A DNA stretch of 64,000 nt from Phragmites australis (lineage: Eukaryota > Streptophyta > Magnoliopsida > Poales > Poaceae). A program made the translations under genes and the position numbers. The notes beneath the pieces are model-generated. The model was given only the letters and a program-made list of their open reading frames with translations, had not been told where the DNA came from and ran no database searches. The DNA is taken from contig NC_084923.1 in NCBI RefSeq assembly GCF_958298935.1, positions 24,838,501-24,902,500 on the forward strand, written 5' to 3'. This document shows positions 33,573-45,450 of the stretch, one piece after another (positions within the stretch are counted from its first letter, which is position 1; each line of letters starts with the position of its first letter).

Positions 33573-34909
33573 GCAGTCCGAAGCCAGCAGAGAGTCAAGC
33601 CAAGGAGATCCAGGTCGGAGGGCATTGGTGTGCCATTGGCGCCAAGACCACTCAGAGCCATCTCGATGTCCTAGGCCGCTTTCGTCGCTCGCTCAACCAG
33701 TGCTTAGCGCCCACCACACAACACTTCCTCCGCTGCATGGGCTTCCACCCGCTCTTGATGAGATATGGCCACCACTAGATGGGGATGTCCCAGGCCACTT
33801 TTGTCACTCGCTCGGCTAGCGCTTGGCGCCCAGCACATAACCCTTCCTCTATTGTGCGGGCTTCCGCCCGCTCTTGCTGAGATATGGCCACCACGAGATG
33901 GGGATGTCCTAGGCCACTTTCGTCGCTCGCTCGACTAGTGCTTGGCGCCCAGCACGTAACACTTCCTCCGCTATGTGGGCTTCTGCCCGCTCTTGCTGAG
34001 AAACGACCATCGCGAGATGGATGTCCTGGGCTTCTCCTTTCGCTGCCTCGTGACTCACGTTGGCCTAGTTGATAGACGCCTTTTCCGCCTAATAGGCTTC
34101 AATAGCTCTTGAGCCACAGCATCCGCACTCTACCGGTGTCCTGTCTCCTCTTGCAGATGACCTCCACAGCCTTTGCATGTTTCATGTCTCCTTCAGGGCA
34201 CGATAGAGCCATGCTGCTTCATCACAAGCTGCGTTGTGGGCCACTGCGAGGGCCTGGAGCTACGAACATTGTAGTTCTCTAGTAAAGAGCAATTGTTGAA
34301 AAGCGCATCAAGGGAGAGATAAAGTTTAGCAGTCCGAATTCTAGGACCATGTAAGCCTCAGGCAACAACATACCTACCAGGCCGCCGCCTCTAGACACAC
34401 CACCATTTCCTCCAGAGGCCTTCGACCATAGATAGCTCGATCTTGCCACACTTCAGGAGAGATGAGGTGAAGGCAAAGGCTCTGAATAACCCTAGGTGAA
34501 GTGTGAAGTCATCTAGAGTTAGGGCTTTGAAGCTCAAGCCCCAATCTAACAGTGTGGAGGTGGCCACTACAGAGGGTCCATCTCACCTAGACTCGGACAC
34601 AAGAGCCAGGTCCTTGATCAGAGGGACGTCCCGAGGTGGCGAAGCTATCACCTCCAGAGTGGCAACCCCTGGTATCTCTGGAGGAATTGCTAGGTCCTCC
34701 GGGAGAGCCAAAACCCCTGGATCAGTGGACAAGGATGGTTCCTTTGCAACAACCCTTGCACCCAGAAAATACGCTGAAGTCAGAATCCTTAAGTGCAAGA
34801 ACGACAAGAGTAAAAGAGGGAAACCATGCCTCACCCCTGCCAGCAGGAGCGGCCTCAGGGGTCCCTGTGACATCTTTGTCATCGGAGGGGTCAACAATCG
34901 CCCATGCCA
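33573..34909. other. Unassigned transposon-island DNA
   Basis: No domain recognised. It contains the 119-bp triplication listed separately. It may be the continuation of the first Tat element past the 30513-33572 insertion. Confidence 0.3.
33665..34019. repeat. 119-bp tandem triplication
   Basis: The anchor gatgtcc falls at 33665, 33784, 33903 and 34020, spacings of 119, 119 and 117. Units share cgctcgctc...gcttggcgcccagca and gcccgctcttgctgagatatggccacc. Confidence 0.9.
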
Positions 34910-37518
34910 TGTCATGTCCCAAATCCGTAATCACATAATTAAGCATTATGTTTAATTTTGTGTGATTTTGTTTTGTAACTATACAGCAATTCATTTAAAG
35001 TCATTCGGATGAGATAAACTAATCTGAGATCTGAGAGAGAAAAGAATAGAAATAGCATTGGAAATACTTTGTTTCTCTAGCATGTGGGCCCCATTGGAGT
35101 TGGCCAACCATCCCTCCCTCTACCTCACGTGCAACCACCTGCTCCCACCCTCACTCCCGTGCTCAACCAGCCAAAGAAGCAAGGAGCAGCTCCCTCTCCC
35201 TTCCCTCTCAAGTACTCTCTCCATCCCTCCCTCAAATCAGCCCACAAGAACTTGGATTCGAGGTGAGCATGTGGTACCATCATGATCCTTAGCTCATAAG
35301 CTTCCTATCCATCCAATTCATTTGCTCTTTCCCGAAGGATTTGAGCCGATTTTGGTGTCTTTTGGTGTTTAGGGTTGAAATGTGAAGAACACCAGATTTC
35401 TTCGTCTCCTGAGCGATTTTCTCCGTTTCCTTCGTCACTCGGTGGTCACCAACCTCCACAAGCACTGTGGGTAAGTCCCTTAGGCTTATTCGTGATTTCG
35501 TTGGTCGATTTTGCAATGGAGTGAAGTTTATGAGTTCTTGATGTTTTGATGGAAATAGCTGAGTTTTGGTCGATTTCGGCTTATACGTGTGGTCCTATAC
35601 AGTAGAGGAGGTCAAGACGATGCTCTAGGACCAAATCCCCACCCCAAAGGTCACCGGAATCATCGCTGGTGAGCTCACCAAGTGCCTCCGGCCACTCCCG
35701 ACGGTTTGACCGCTGTTCCAGGAGTCTGATTGCCCCTCGGGCCGGTTTGACCGTCAGAACCCAAACCTCTCTATATGTTGGCAGTTTGACCGCAATTTTA
35801 CTGCCGACCACGATTTCCTGTGGTCTGACCGTAACTCCCGGCGGTCTAACCACGGTCAACTCAGACAGTATCGTTTCAGCGTAGTTCATTGTTTGCTGAA
35901 ACATGTAAAATTCATAAAAAATTCTACATAGCCCCAAAAATTATGAAACCAATTTCGCTGGTTTCATAATACCCTAATATACCTATTAAAAATATCCCTG
36001 TCTATGAAATAATTAATTAAATGTCTGAGATAAATTAATTAGGTTGAGGCTTCATTAATTCATTGTTAATTCTTACAAGTCCAAAAATTGTGAAACCAAT
36101 TTTGCTAGTCTTCTTATGACTTGTTCTAGCTAGAAAAAATGTTTTCATGCTTTATAAGCATATTTTATGGTATTTCCTCATATGCGTGTTGTAGCATACA
36201 TATTTGCACTTCATTCATACTCATCATTACATGCGCTCTCCCTTTTAGTGAACAAAGAACTAGAGCGTGATGCGGGTGTGAGTGAAGGTGGCAGTGAGCT
36301 CCCGCATTTCTGTGAATTCTGTGCGGGGAGTGTTAGGCAAACCCAAGTGCAGCAAGGCAAGCAACTAAGCATATTGCACCTTTGTTCAATTGAATGAAGT
36401 CTAAAAATGATGAACTATGCTTATGTATATTTGCATGTGTCGAGTCGAGATCGAGTACAAATGGGTAGATCCTATGAGGAACCCGGACACCGTAGACCGC
36501 TTGCGTCATTTAAGCATCGATCGTCAGTGTAGTCGGCTTTAGCACTTACCTTACTCACCAGATGCTGATCTAATGGTAAGGCAAGCCGAATACCTCTATA
36601 GATGTGATCATTTGGGCGTGAAAATCGACGGTGTGAGCGGGTAGGCTTGTAAAAGGTGCTAGTTTGCTCTGGGAGTAGTTCTAGTACCTCTGCGCCGAGC
36701 GATGCATGATCCAAATGGTTGGGGCTTAATGGGAAAGGTTGACATGAGTACCCTTTGTATGGACCTGTGTGGTCATGCAAGCCGTATGGTCCTTAAATTG
36801 TGTGGGTCTAGGAGTATCCCCCTGCAGGGTGTAAAAACATTTCGAAATACCGCACTCTCGGTCATGAGCATGCTTCTGTCCATTTGCATCGGTCGTAGAG
36901 TTTTTGGTCGATGATTGGATATGTGGGAGATGGTTAAGTTGGTCTTTGTTACATATATGTTCAATGGTTCCAGTTGTTTATGTTCAGTTGGTCATGGACG
37001 GGTAGAATTATGTTGTTGTTGGTTAAGTTAGTTGCTCGCATCTATGTGTCAAGGTTGCTTACCGCTTATATTTAACTTAACCATGTGACTTTTCCTTGCT
37101 AATGGCTCAATGCATAATCCTTGCAGTTGAGCTATGTATATGTGCTCTATATGGTTTAAGTCTTGCGAGTCCCTTCGTACTCATGCCTGCATTTTTAGGT
37201 GCTACCGGTGAGGAAGAGCCGGTATTTGGCTACTTCGTGCCTGCCGATCAGGGTGGCGGGCAAGAGTAGTTCATCCTACCCTCGGATGTCGTGCTTTTGG
37301 GGTGGAGCCTAAGGGTATGTGGCACCACTATCTTTTGCTGTATAGGTTTATGTTTCAACTACGTAGATGTTGTTGTCTTTTGTTGTAAATTGGTGTTAAT
37401 GGTTGCATGGCTAAAGACTTGAAATATAAATGTTAATCACTTGCTCTTTATTAAGCTTGGTTGTGATTGCTTATGTTAGAAAAGGCATGTGTCCCGATCT
37501 TGAGAAAAAAATATGTGC
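34910..37518 (+). mobile_element. LTR-like copy, left arm of the large inverted repeat
   Basis: It begins tgtcatgtcccaaatccgta and runs through ataatt-rich sequence, a gtgggccccattgg segment, an array of gtttgaccg motifs (35700-35860) and a tggctacttcgtgcctgccg segment at 37228. The last about 250 bp (37271-37518) have no partner in the right arm. No protein domain is present. The TGTNANGTCCC head is that of the TGTNAC class of gypsy LTRs. It is probably a solo or orphan LTR. Confidence 0.55.
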
Positions 37519-40121
37519 ACTACTCCTGCCCGCCACCCTGATCGGCAGGCACAAAGTAGCCGAACATCGCCCCTTCCTCACCAGCAGCAACTGAAACGCA
37601 AGCATGAGTACGAAGGGTACTCGTAAGACTTAAACCATATAGAGCACATAAACATAGCTCGACTCCAAAGATTATGCATTGAGCCATTAGCAAGGATAAA
37701 GTCACATAGTTATGTTAAATATAAGCGGTAAGCAATCTAGACATCTATATGTGAGCAACTAACTTAACCAACAACATAATTCTACCCTGCATATACTAAC
37801 TGAACATAAAGGTAACCGTAACCAACATAAACATAATACTAGAACCAACATGAGCATATATGTAACCAAGAACCAACTCGTCCATCTCCCACATAACCAA
37901 CCACAACCACAATCGAAACTCTACGACCAGGTGCAAATGAAACAATAGCATGCTCATGACCGAGAGCTCGGTATTTCGAAATGTTTATACACCCTGCAGG
38001 GGGATACTCCTAGACCCACACGACACGAGGACTATATGGCTTGTGCCACCGGTCCAAGTACACACAAGGGGGTACTCGTGACAACCTTTCCCAACCAGCC
38101 CCAACTATGTGGGGCATGCATCGCTCAGCGCGGCGACACTAGAACTACTCCCGGAGCAAACTAGTACCGCTTACAAGCCCACCCACTCACACCATCGATG
38201 TCCACGCCCACAAAGCCACAGCTGCGAAGGTATTCGGCTCGTCTTACCATTAGATTGACATGTGGTGAGTAAGGTAAGTGCTAAAGCCAACTACCCCGAC
38301 GATCGGCCTTAAACGATGCAAGCGGCCTACGGTGTCTGGGTTCCCTTTCCAAACTACCCCGGACTTTCCTTGAGGGCAGATGACACCCCTAACACCGCCC
38401 ACATCTCGTCTCATACTCACCACTCAACCAACCATCATCAACCCATATACAACATTGTGATCATAACAAAAGTAAATAATGCCTATGCTTGCGAATGATG
38501 AAACCATTCACCGCTCGACTTCTACCGAAAGACTTATGCATTGCTAAGCATTTCGATTAATTTGTAATCTAGACAACAACATATTCAAGGCTACAAGGGT
38601 ATGGATAAACAACATCTCAAGGTAGAGGATATGCAATTCAACATAGGATCTACCCATTTATACCCGACAATGACTCACTAAACATGCAAACATACACAAG
38701 CATAATTTATCAATTTTAGACTTTATTCAATTCAATTAAACGGGTGCAATATGCAAACATAATAGGTTGCTTGCCTTGGTGCACTGGTTCACAAAGGTGC
38801 AGCGCTTCGGGATCGATGGATCGGCGTGCTCTAAGAAACATAACGTGTGCAATGATAAGCACAAATGAAATGCAACAATGTAAGTCACAAGGTGCAAACG
38901 ATGAAATGTCATTAAAATATGCTCTAAAATGTAGGAAAACATTTTTACTAGCTAGAAAAAGTCATAAGAAGACTAGCAAAATTGGTTTCATCCATTTTGG
39001 ACTGGTAAAGAATTAATGAAGCTTAAGCCTAATTAATTAGCCTCAAAAAGCTAATTAATTATTTTCAGGATGGAGATATTTTTAACAGGTAGAGAATGTT
39101 ACAATGAAACCAACAAAATTTGTTTCATGATTTTTGAAGTTTATATGAATTAATTATGAATTTTACAAGTCATCAGTAGAGGAGAAAAAACCTCTGATGA
39201 ACAGTGAACCCGGATACTCCGGTACCCGGAGACTCCGGGTGATTCTCCGGCAGCGCCTCTCTGTTATTTCCGGCTGGGGCTCACCCGGAGACTCCGGACT
39301 AGTCCGGAAACTCCAGGTTAGGCCCAGAAACACCCGTTTTGAGCCGAAAAATGCCTGTTTTGATTTGCAATTTTCTCCAATCCAAAAAAGGAATATGTTT
39401 AAGATAGTTCAAGGGTTCTAGAACTCACTTAACAACCTAGCAACTCCATTCCTAACTCAAATTCATCCAATTCCTCAATTTAGGGTTAAACTCACAAAAA
39501 CTCATGAATTTTACTCTTTTGCGAAATCGACCAATCGAATCATGAATTTCGGCCATGGGGAGCCTAAGGGACTTACCCACGGCACTTTTGAAGGTTAGTG
39601 GCCACCGGGTGATGAAGAAAATGGTGGGAAATCAAAGAATTCTGGCGTTCTTCACTTTTCAACCATAACACCAAAAGACATCCAAATCGGCTCAAATCCT
39701 TCGGGAATGAGCAAACAAATTGGAGGACGTAATGGTACCACATACTCACCTCGAATCCTTCTCTTGAGCTCGGATTTTGGGAGAGAATGAAAGAGGATGT
39801 GAGAGGGAGAGAGAGCTCTTGCTCCCTTTGCCTTGGTTGGTGGGGAGCACGGGTGGGAGTGAGGAGGAGAGAGAGAGGAGCAGGTGGGGCTGCTCCAAGG
39901 GAGTGAGTGGGGTGGTTGACCCACATGTGGGGCCCACATATTAGGGAAAAAGTCTATTTTGACTGTGAATTCAATCATTTTCTCTCCCAAATTCGATTCT
40001 CTCATCCGATTGACATGAAATGAATTGCGCTAGAGTTATAAAAAAATACACAAAATTAAACATAATGCTTATGAAGCATAATTATGCTTAATTATGTGAT
40101 TATGGAATTTGGGACGTGATA
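37519..40121 (-). mobile_element. LTR-like copy, right arm of the large inverted repeat
   Basis: Read on the minus strand it begins tatcacgtcccaaattccat at 40121 and matches the left arm through to its tggcgggcaggagtagt end at 37519. In place of the left arm's gtttgaccg array it has an array of ctccggagtctccgg-type palindromes (plus-strand 39207-39330). Its outer end abuts the truncated copia element. Confidence 0.55.
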
Positions 40122-40190
40122 GGGTGTGAGGTGCTAATCCGTAGCGGCGTCATGCGACTGCGTGATCGCTAGCGATGGATTCTGACTAAG

Positions 40191-42984
40191 GTGGCGCGAA
40201 CGCGGAACCGGCTGTACACAGTGTCGTTGAGCGTCACACAGCCCATTTGCATGTCAGCGACGATCGGCCACGACGAAGCCTGGCAGTGGCACACCCGTTT
40301 CGGGCACTTGAACTTCGATGCACTGCACAGGATGGCGAGGACCAGCATGGTGCACGGTCTCCCGTGCATTGAACAGTGGTCTCGTCGGGAAGCAGAGGTG
40401 TGCTTTGTTCCCGCAAGACGCCAAGTACTGAGCTCAGGATCGCATCGACCTCGTGCACGGAGATTTGTGCGATCCTATCACGCTGGCCACTCATGGCGGA
40501 AAGATGTATTTCCTCTTGCTCGTCGACGACATGAGCCGATACATGTGGGTGGTGCTGCTCCAGTCCAAGGATGAAGCGGCGGTAGCAATCAAGAAGTTTT
40601 AGGTCGACGTAGAAGTGGAGACAGGGAGAAATCTGCACGTGCTCCGTACTGATCGGGGCGGTGAGTTCACTTCTGTGGAGTTTGGGGAGTACTATGCTAA
40701 TTGTGGAGTGCAGCGACAACTCACGACGCCCTACTCGCCACAGCAAAATGGTGTCATCGAGCGGCGAAATCAGACGATCGTGTCCATGGAACGGTGTCTG
40801 CTCAAGGCGAAGAAGGTGCCTGGTCCATTCTGGGGGGAGTCAGTAAGCACTACCGTGTTCATCCTAAACTGCTTCCTAACCCAGAGCTTGTCCGGCATGT
40901 CACCGTACGAAGCTTGGCACGGGAAGAAGCCAACGGTGCATTTCTTCAGAACTTTCAGCTGCGTCGCACACGTTAAGGTAACATGCCCCAATCTGAGGAA
41001 ATTTGATGATCGCAGCGCCCCCATGGTGTTGATCAGCTATGATGTCGAGTCCAAGGCTTATCAGGTGTATGACCCGGCGAGCAACCGTGTCTGTGTTGAC
41101 ACGCGATGTTGTGTTCGACGAAGTGGCATGCTGGGACTGGGGCAGTTCCAAAGCGGCTCCGTCCTTGTTCGCCATGGAGTACACATCACCCATCGCAATA
41201 GTGTGCAGAGGCATCACCATGCCAGTACAAGGGGGAGCAGCATCACTTTCTGCATCTGAGCCGGTCACGTCACGTGCACAGACACCCGAGCCAGACACGC
41301 TCACGCCGACGTGCGCTCCACCAACCCCTGAGTCTGATGCCGTGGAGTTTGTGTCTCCTCCGCCCGATGTGGTACCTGCGGCCGTGATCGGTGACGACGA
41401 GGCGCTACGACGCTACCGTCAACAATGTGTACGCCACGATTGACGAGCATGTGCTGGACCCAGAGGAGCTCCTGCTCGCTACCGGTGATGAGATAATAAC
41501 GTTTCAGGAGGCCAAGCCTCATGCTTGTTGGCAAAAGGCAATGCTCGATGAGCTGGGCTCGATCGTTAAGAACCGCACTTGGACTCTTACCGAGTTGCCT
41601 GTAGGGAGGAAGCCGATCGAGCTGAAGTGAATTTTCAAGCTGAAGAAGAACAATGCTAGCGAGGTGATTAAGCACAAAGCTAGGCTTGTGGCGAAGGGCT
41701 ATGTCCAGCATGCGGGGATCGACTTTGATGAAGTATTTGCTCCTGTGGCTCAATTAGACTCAGTCAGAGTGCTATTGGTAGTCACGACGCATTGGCATTC
41801 TTGAACAGTGACCTGGACGAAGAAGTGTACGTGGCGCAACCGCCTGGTTTCGTGCGCGACAAAGACGAACACAAAGTGCTACGCCTGCACAAGGCACAAT
41901 ATGGGCTTCGCCAAGCTCGTCATGTGTGGAATGCCAAGCTCTACGATACTTTGTTATCGCTTGGGTTTCACAGGAATGAGTCAGAGTACGCGATGTACAC
42001 TCGGGGCACCAGCGACGAGCGGTTGCTACTCGGCTTGTATGTGGACGATCTCATCGTCACGGGGGCACACACCGGGCGATTGCTCGGTTCAAGGACGAGA
42101 TGAAGGCTCGGTTTCAGATGAGCGACCTCGGCAAGTTGAGCTACTATCTCGGCATAGAAGTTCAGTAGGGCGCTGGCGGGATCACTCTGCGCTAGAGCAC
42201 GTACGTGGCCAAGGTCTTGGAGAAGGTCGGCATGACCGGATGCAATCTGGCTCATGTGCCGATGGAGCCATGGCTGAAACTAAGCAAGGTGAGCTCAAAT
42301 CCGTTGGTGGACACAACCATGTACCGGAGCATCATGGGGAGTCTCCTATACTTAGTCCACACACGGCCAGACATCACGTTCGCCGTCGGCTATGTCAGCT
42401 GTTTCATGGAGTTGCTGACCACCGAGCACTAGAGCGCCGTCAAGCACATACTCAGGTATATTGCCGGCACGTTGACCTATGGCTGTCGTTATGTTAGGGG
42501 CAATGCAGAAGCCAAGCTCATCGGGTACAGTGACGCCGACATGGCTGGCGACATTGATGATAGGAAGAGCACCACCGGCATAGTGTTCCTTCTTTGGGGG
42601 AGCCCAGTTAGCTGGCAATCACAGAAGCAAAAGGTGGTTGTATTATTGTCCTGTGAAGCGGAGTATATCGCTGCGACCACGGTAGCATGCCAAGGTGTTT
42701 GGCTCGCGTAGCTGCTCAAAGATTTGCTCGGCAAGGAGACCTGCGACGCTACTCTGCTCGTCGACAACAAATCTGCTATTCAGTTGTGCAAGAATCCAGT
42801 ATTTCACGACCAGAGTAAGCACATTGAGATGCGCTACCATTTCATTAGGCAGTGCGTCGACGGCGGCAAGATCGACGTCGACTACATCAACACCGACAAA
42901 CAGCTGGCGGACATACTTACAAAATCACTCGGGCGGGTCAAGTTCCAAGGCCTGAGTGCGAAGCCCGGCGTCGTCAACACCTGA
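40191..42984 (+). pseudogene. copia pol (integrase, RT, RNase H)
   Basis: GAG-pre-integrase: WQWHTRFGHLNFDALHRMAR. The integrase core has LRTDRGGEFTS, SPQQNGVIERRNQT (catalytic D and E present) and MSPYEAWHGKKP. RT shows KARLVAKGYVQHAGIDFDEV, then LHKAQYGLRQARHVWNAKL and the catalytic YVDDLIVTG near 42037. RNase H shows IGYSDADMAGDIDDRKSTTG, SCEAEYIAA and LVDNKSAIQL, and the frame ends ADILTKSLGR. Stops occur for example at about 40600, 41628, 41803, 42166, 42194, 42430 and 42709, with frame changes. Copia order INT-RT-RH is clear. Confidence 0.9.
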
Positions 42985-43008
42985 AGCAACTAGATTAGGG
43001 AGAGTTTG

Positions 43009-43325
43009 TGAGTTAATTACGTTGCTTCAGCTATTTTCCCGTTAGCTAGTTTTAGTTTTCAGTCTAATAACGCACGAGGGCACGATCTGTGTGCATGCCG
43101 TGTACGTAGCTAGCTGTGACCGTGTCAAGCGCATGATCGTTTTTCGTGGGATGGCACGAAGTGCGGATCGTGCGCAAAGCTTGGCATGGCCGTCTCTCTG
43201 GTTAGTTCATCGCATGCATAAAAGGAGACAAAGAATGAATAGAAAAGCTGCAACGTCTTACGCAGCCCAAATCCACCGAGTTCTTGTGTTGTGATTCTTG
43301 CGAGAGTTCGTAGTTAGGGTGAGCA
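43009..43325 (+). repeat. 3' LTR of the copia element
   Basis: It follows the polypurine tract, starts TGAGTTAATTACG and probably ends GGTGAGCA at 43325, where LINE sequence on the opposite strand begins. A cataaaag TATA-like motif lies near 43216. Without a 5' LTR for comparison the right edge is uncertain by some bases. Confidence 0.6.
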
Positions 43326-44240
43326 TTCTTTGCCTTGTTAGTTCTCATGTAATGGAGACTCTCATAAGCTGAGATGATATTATCCGTGATTAATCTCCCT
43401 GGTACAAAGGCTGACTGCTCTAGAGAGATAATATCCGAGAGAATAAGCTTCAACCGGTTGGCCAAAACTTTTGAGACAATCTTATATATAACGTTATAGG
43501 GGCTAATAGGTCAGTATTGGCTCAAAGAAGTAGGATTAGTAACTTTAGGAATCAGTACAATGAAGGTTTTATCAATTACCTCAGCACTATCCTCTCCACA
43601 GAGTACTCGCAGCACTGTATCCGTCACCTCTTCACCACATACACTCCAATGTCGTTTGTAGAAGTGCGCCGGGAAGCCATCCGGCCCGGTGCTTTTGTTG
43701 GGAACATTTGGAACAGGGCTCATTTGACCTCATTGGGTGTATATGGTTTAGCAAGATCATCATTCATTGCTTCTATTACCTTTCGTGGGACTGCGGCTAA
43801 TAGAGCTTTCAAGTCCTCTAGTCCTTCGGAAGTATACAAAGAGCTGTAAAAATCTCTTGTCATGACTCGGAGTTTCGTGTCATTCTTAGTGATCGACCTG
43901 TCCGGGCAGGCAAGCCTTGTGATCTTATTTTTCTTTTTCCTCTGAGAAGCACACTTATGAAAAAACCGAGTATTATTATCACCCTCTTTTAACCATTGGA
44001 CTCTGCTTCGCTGTCTCCACATAATCTCCACTCTATAGTACATTTCGGCTAGCTTGTCGAGGGTTTTAATTTCCTCACGTGACGCACCAAGGCGTCCTGA
44101 CACACGCACGTTCTGCAAGTTTTTCTTTCAGGTCCTTTATCATCTTCACCACACTACCAAAAGAAGAGCGACTCCAGGTTTGCAAGTTCCCTGAGAGCCT
44201 CTTCAATTTATCATGTATGTCACCTATAGTGTGTACTTTT
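43326..44240 (-). pseudogene. LINE ORF2 middle segment (linker and RT)
   Basis: On the minus strand, in order: a coiled linker (HDKLKRLSGNLQTW, then SSFGSV), RVQWLKEGDNNTRFFHKCAS, the RT entry NKSTGPDGFPAHFYKRHW, FIVLIPKVTNP, and [21 protein letters not shown]. These are hallmark motifs of plant L1-type ORF2. The catalytic YADD region, RNase H and 3' end are missing because the copia LTR begins there. Stops and shifts break the frame. Confidence 0.88.
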
Positions 44241-45450
44241 CCTTCCACGGGAGGAGAAAGGAAGAAGGCTTTGCCTATAGATGAACTAACTGCTCAAGAA
44301 CCTGGAACTAAAGGACGAGGAGCTCGAAGACGTGGTTCTGGAGGATGAAATAAAGGAGATGAAGCAGGAGTCGAAGTGGCTAGCGGTGGCTAGAGTGAAC
44401 ACTTGCAAAGGGTTCATCGTTCCTGCCTTCTACTCTACGATGCGCTTCGACTGGGCGCTTGCTCGCGACGTCAATGTTCCGTGCATGGGTTTTCTGATCC
44501 CCTCGCGCCGGAGCTCCAAACCATAGCAGTTTGGGCTCAGGTCCATGGCGTCCCGGAGGCATACAGGAAGCCGGCAGTTGTTGATAGGCTGACAGCGAAG
44601 GTTGGAAAGGGCAAGGTTATCCAAACGCAGATGAACAATATTCGCCGTAACGATGGAGATTACGTCAGGTTTCGTGTTGAAATTGACGTTCGCAAATCAC
44701 TGACTAGGTTTGTCCTTCTGACTCCCCATGGTGAAGAGCGGATGCTGCTACCGATCAAGTATGAGAAGATTCCGGATTTTTGCGAGATTTGTGGTATTCT
44801 TGGGCGCAATCACCTAGCTAGAATGCGGTACGGGAGAACACGAAGAGAAGGAATTTCAGTACGGTGATTGGCTCTTGGCTAACAGGAGCTTCCGTGCTAA
44901 CGCTAATCCTAATTCGAACCCGACTCAAAGCCCTAACCCAAAGCCTTACCCGCAGCCAGCGGGCAGGGGAGGGGCTCACGGTGGGAGAGGCGGGCCTCCT
45001 GGTGGACGTAGCACGGGAGGACACAAGGGGTGGAGATACGAGCCTAAAAAAACGTACCTCCGCGGAAGCCGGGCTTGATGAAGAACATACGGAGGAGGAG
45101 CTTCATGACACAACTACTAGCCCATTAAAGACAATCCAGGACAAGGATGGTAATGCGGTTGAGTCGTCAGCGAACAGGCAGCTTGTAATACAGGCTTCAG
45201 AGAATGTTGGATCATCTTCAGGAACCGGAAAGTACAGCTGCGCGTACTTCGCAGCTCCCTAAAGAAGAATACTGTATCGGCGGGCTCCCTCGAGGATTGC
45301 CGGCGGTCACAATGAGTCTACTATGTTGGAATTGTCGCAGTTTGGGCAACACCGTGACAATTCGAGAACTTCGCCAGTTTCTAAAGGAGTTTGCCCCAGC
45401 GATTTTTTGCGTTGTTGGGACCCAAGTGTCGAAGAAGGAAGCGGTACTAC
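44241..45450 (+). pseudogene. LINE 5' part (ORF1 and start of ORF2) in opposite orientation
   Basis: ORF1 begins near 44282 with an early stop, then LLKNLELKDEELEDVVLEDE and ESKWLAVARVNTCKGF, as in plant LINE ORF1 proteins with DUF4283. After a frame change it reads TIAVWAQVHGVPEAYRKP and ends with a zinc-knuckle start FCEICGILGRNH whose last Cys is lost. A Gly/Pro/Arg-rich tail follows. ORF2 starts at 45312 with MSLLCWNCRSLGN, the beginning of the AP-endonuclease domain, and is cut at about 45450. Confidence 0.85.

Larger units (their letters stand above)
34910..40121. repeat. Large imperfect inverted repeat (arms about 2.4 and 2.6 kb)
   Basis: Left arm 34910-37270 pairs with right arm 40121-37519, with a spacer of about 250 bp. 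Matches are visible at both outer ends (cataattaagcataat blocks), in the middle (gcatgctcatgaccgagag versus ctctcggtcatgagcatgc), and at the inner ends (ctgatcggcaggc versus gcctgccgatcag). Arms have many substitutions and indels, so they are not a recent duplication. Confidence 0.85.
40122..43325 (+). mobile_element. 5'-truncated copia retrotransposon
   Basis: The element lacks its 5' LTR, gag and protease. It starts inside the GAG-pre-integrase region and retains integrase, RT, RNase H, a polypurine tract (tagattagggagag, 42991-43004) and a 3' LTR. The left break coincides with the end of the inverted-repeat arm. Many in-frame stops make it dead. Confidence 0.85.
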
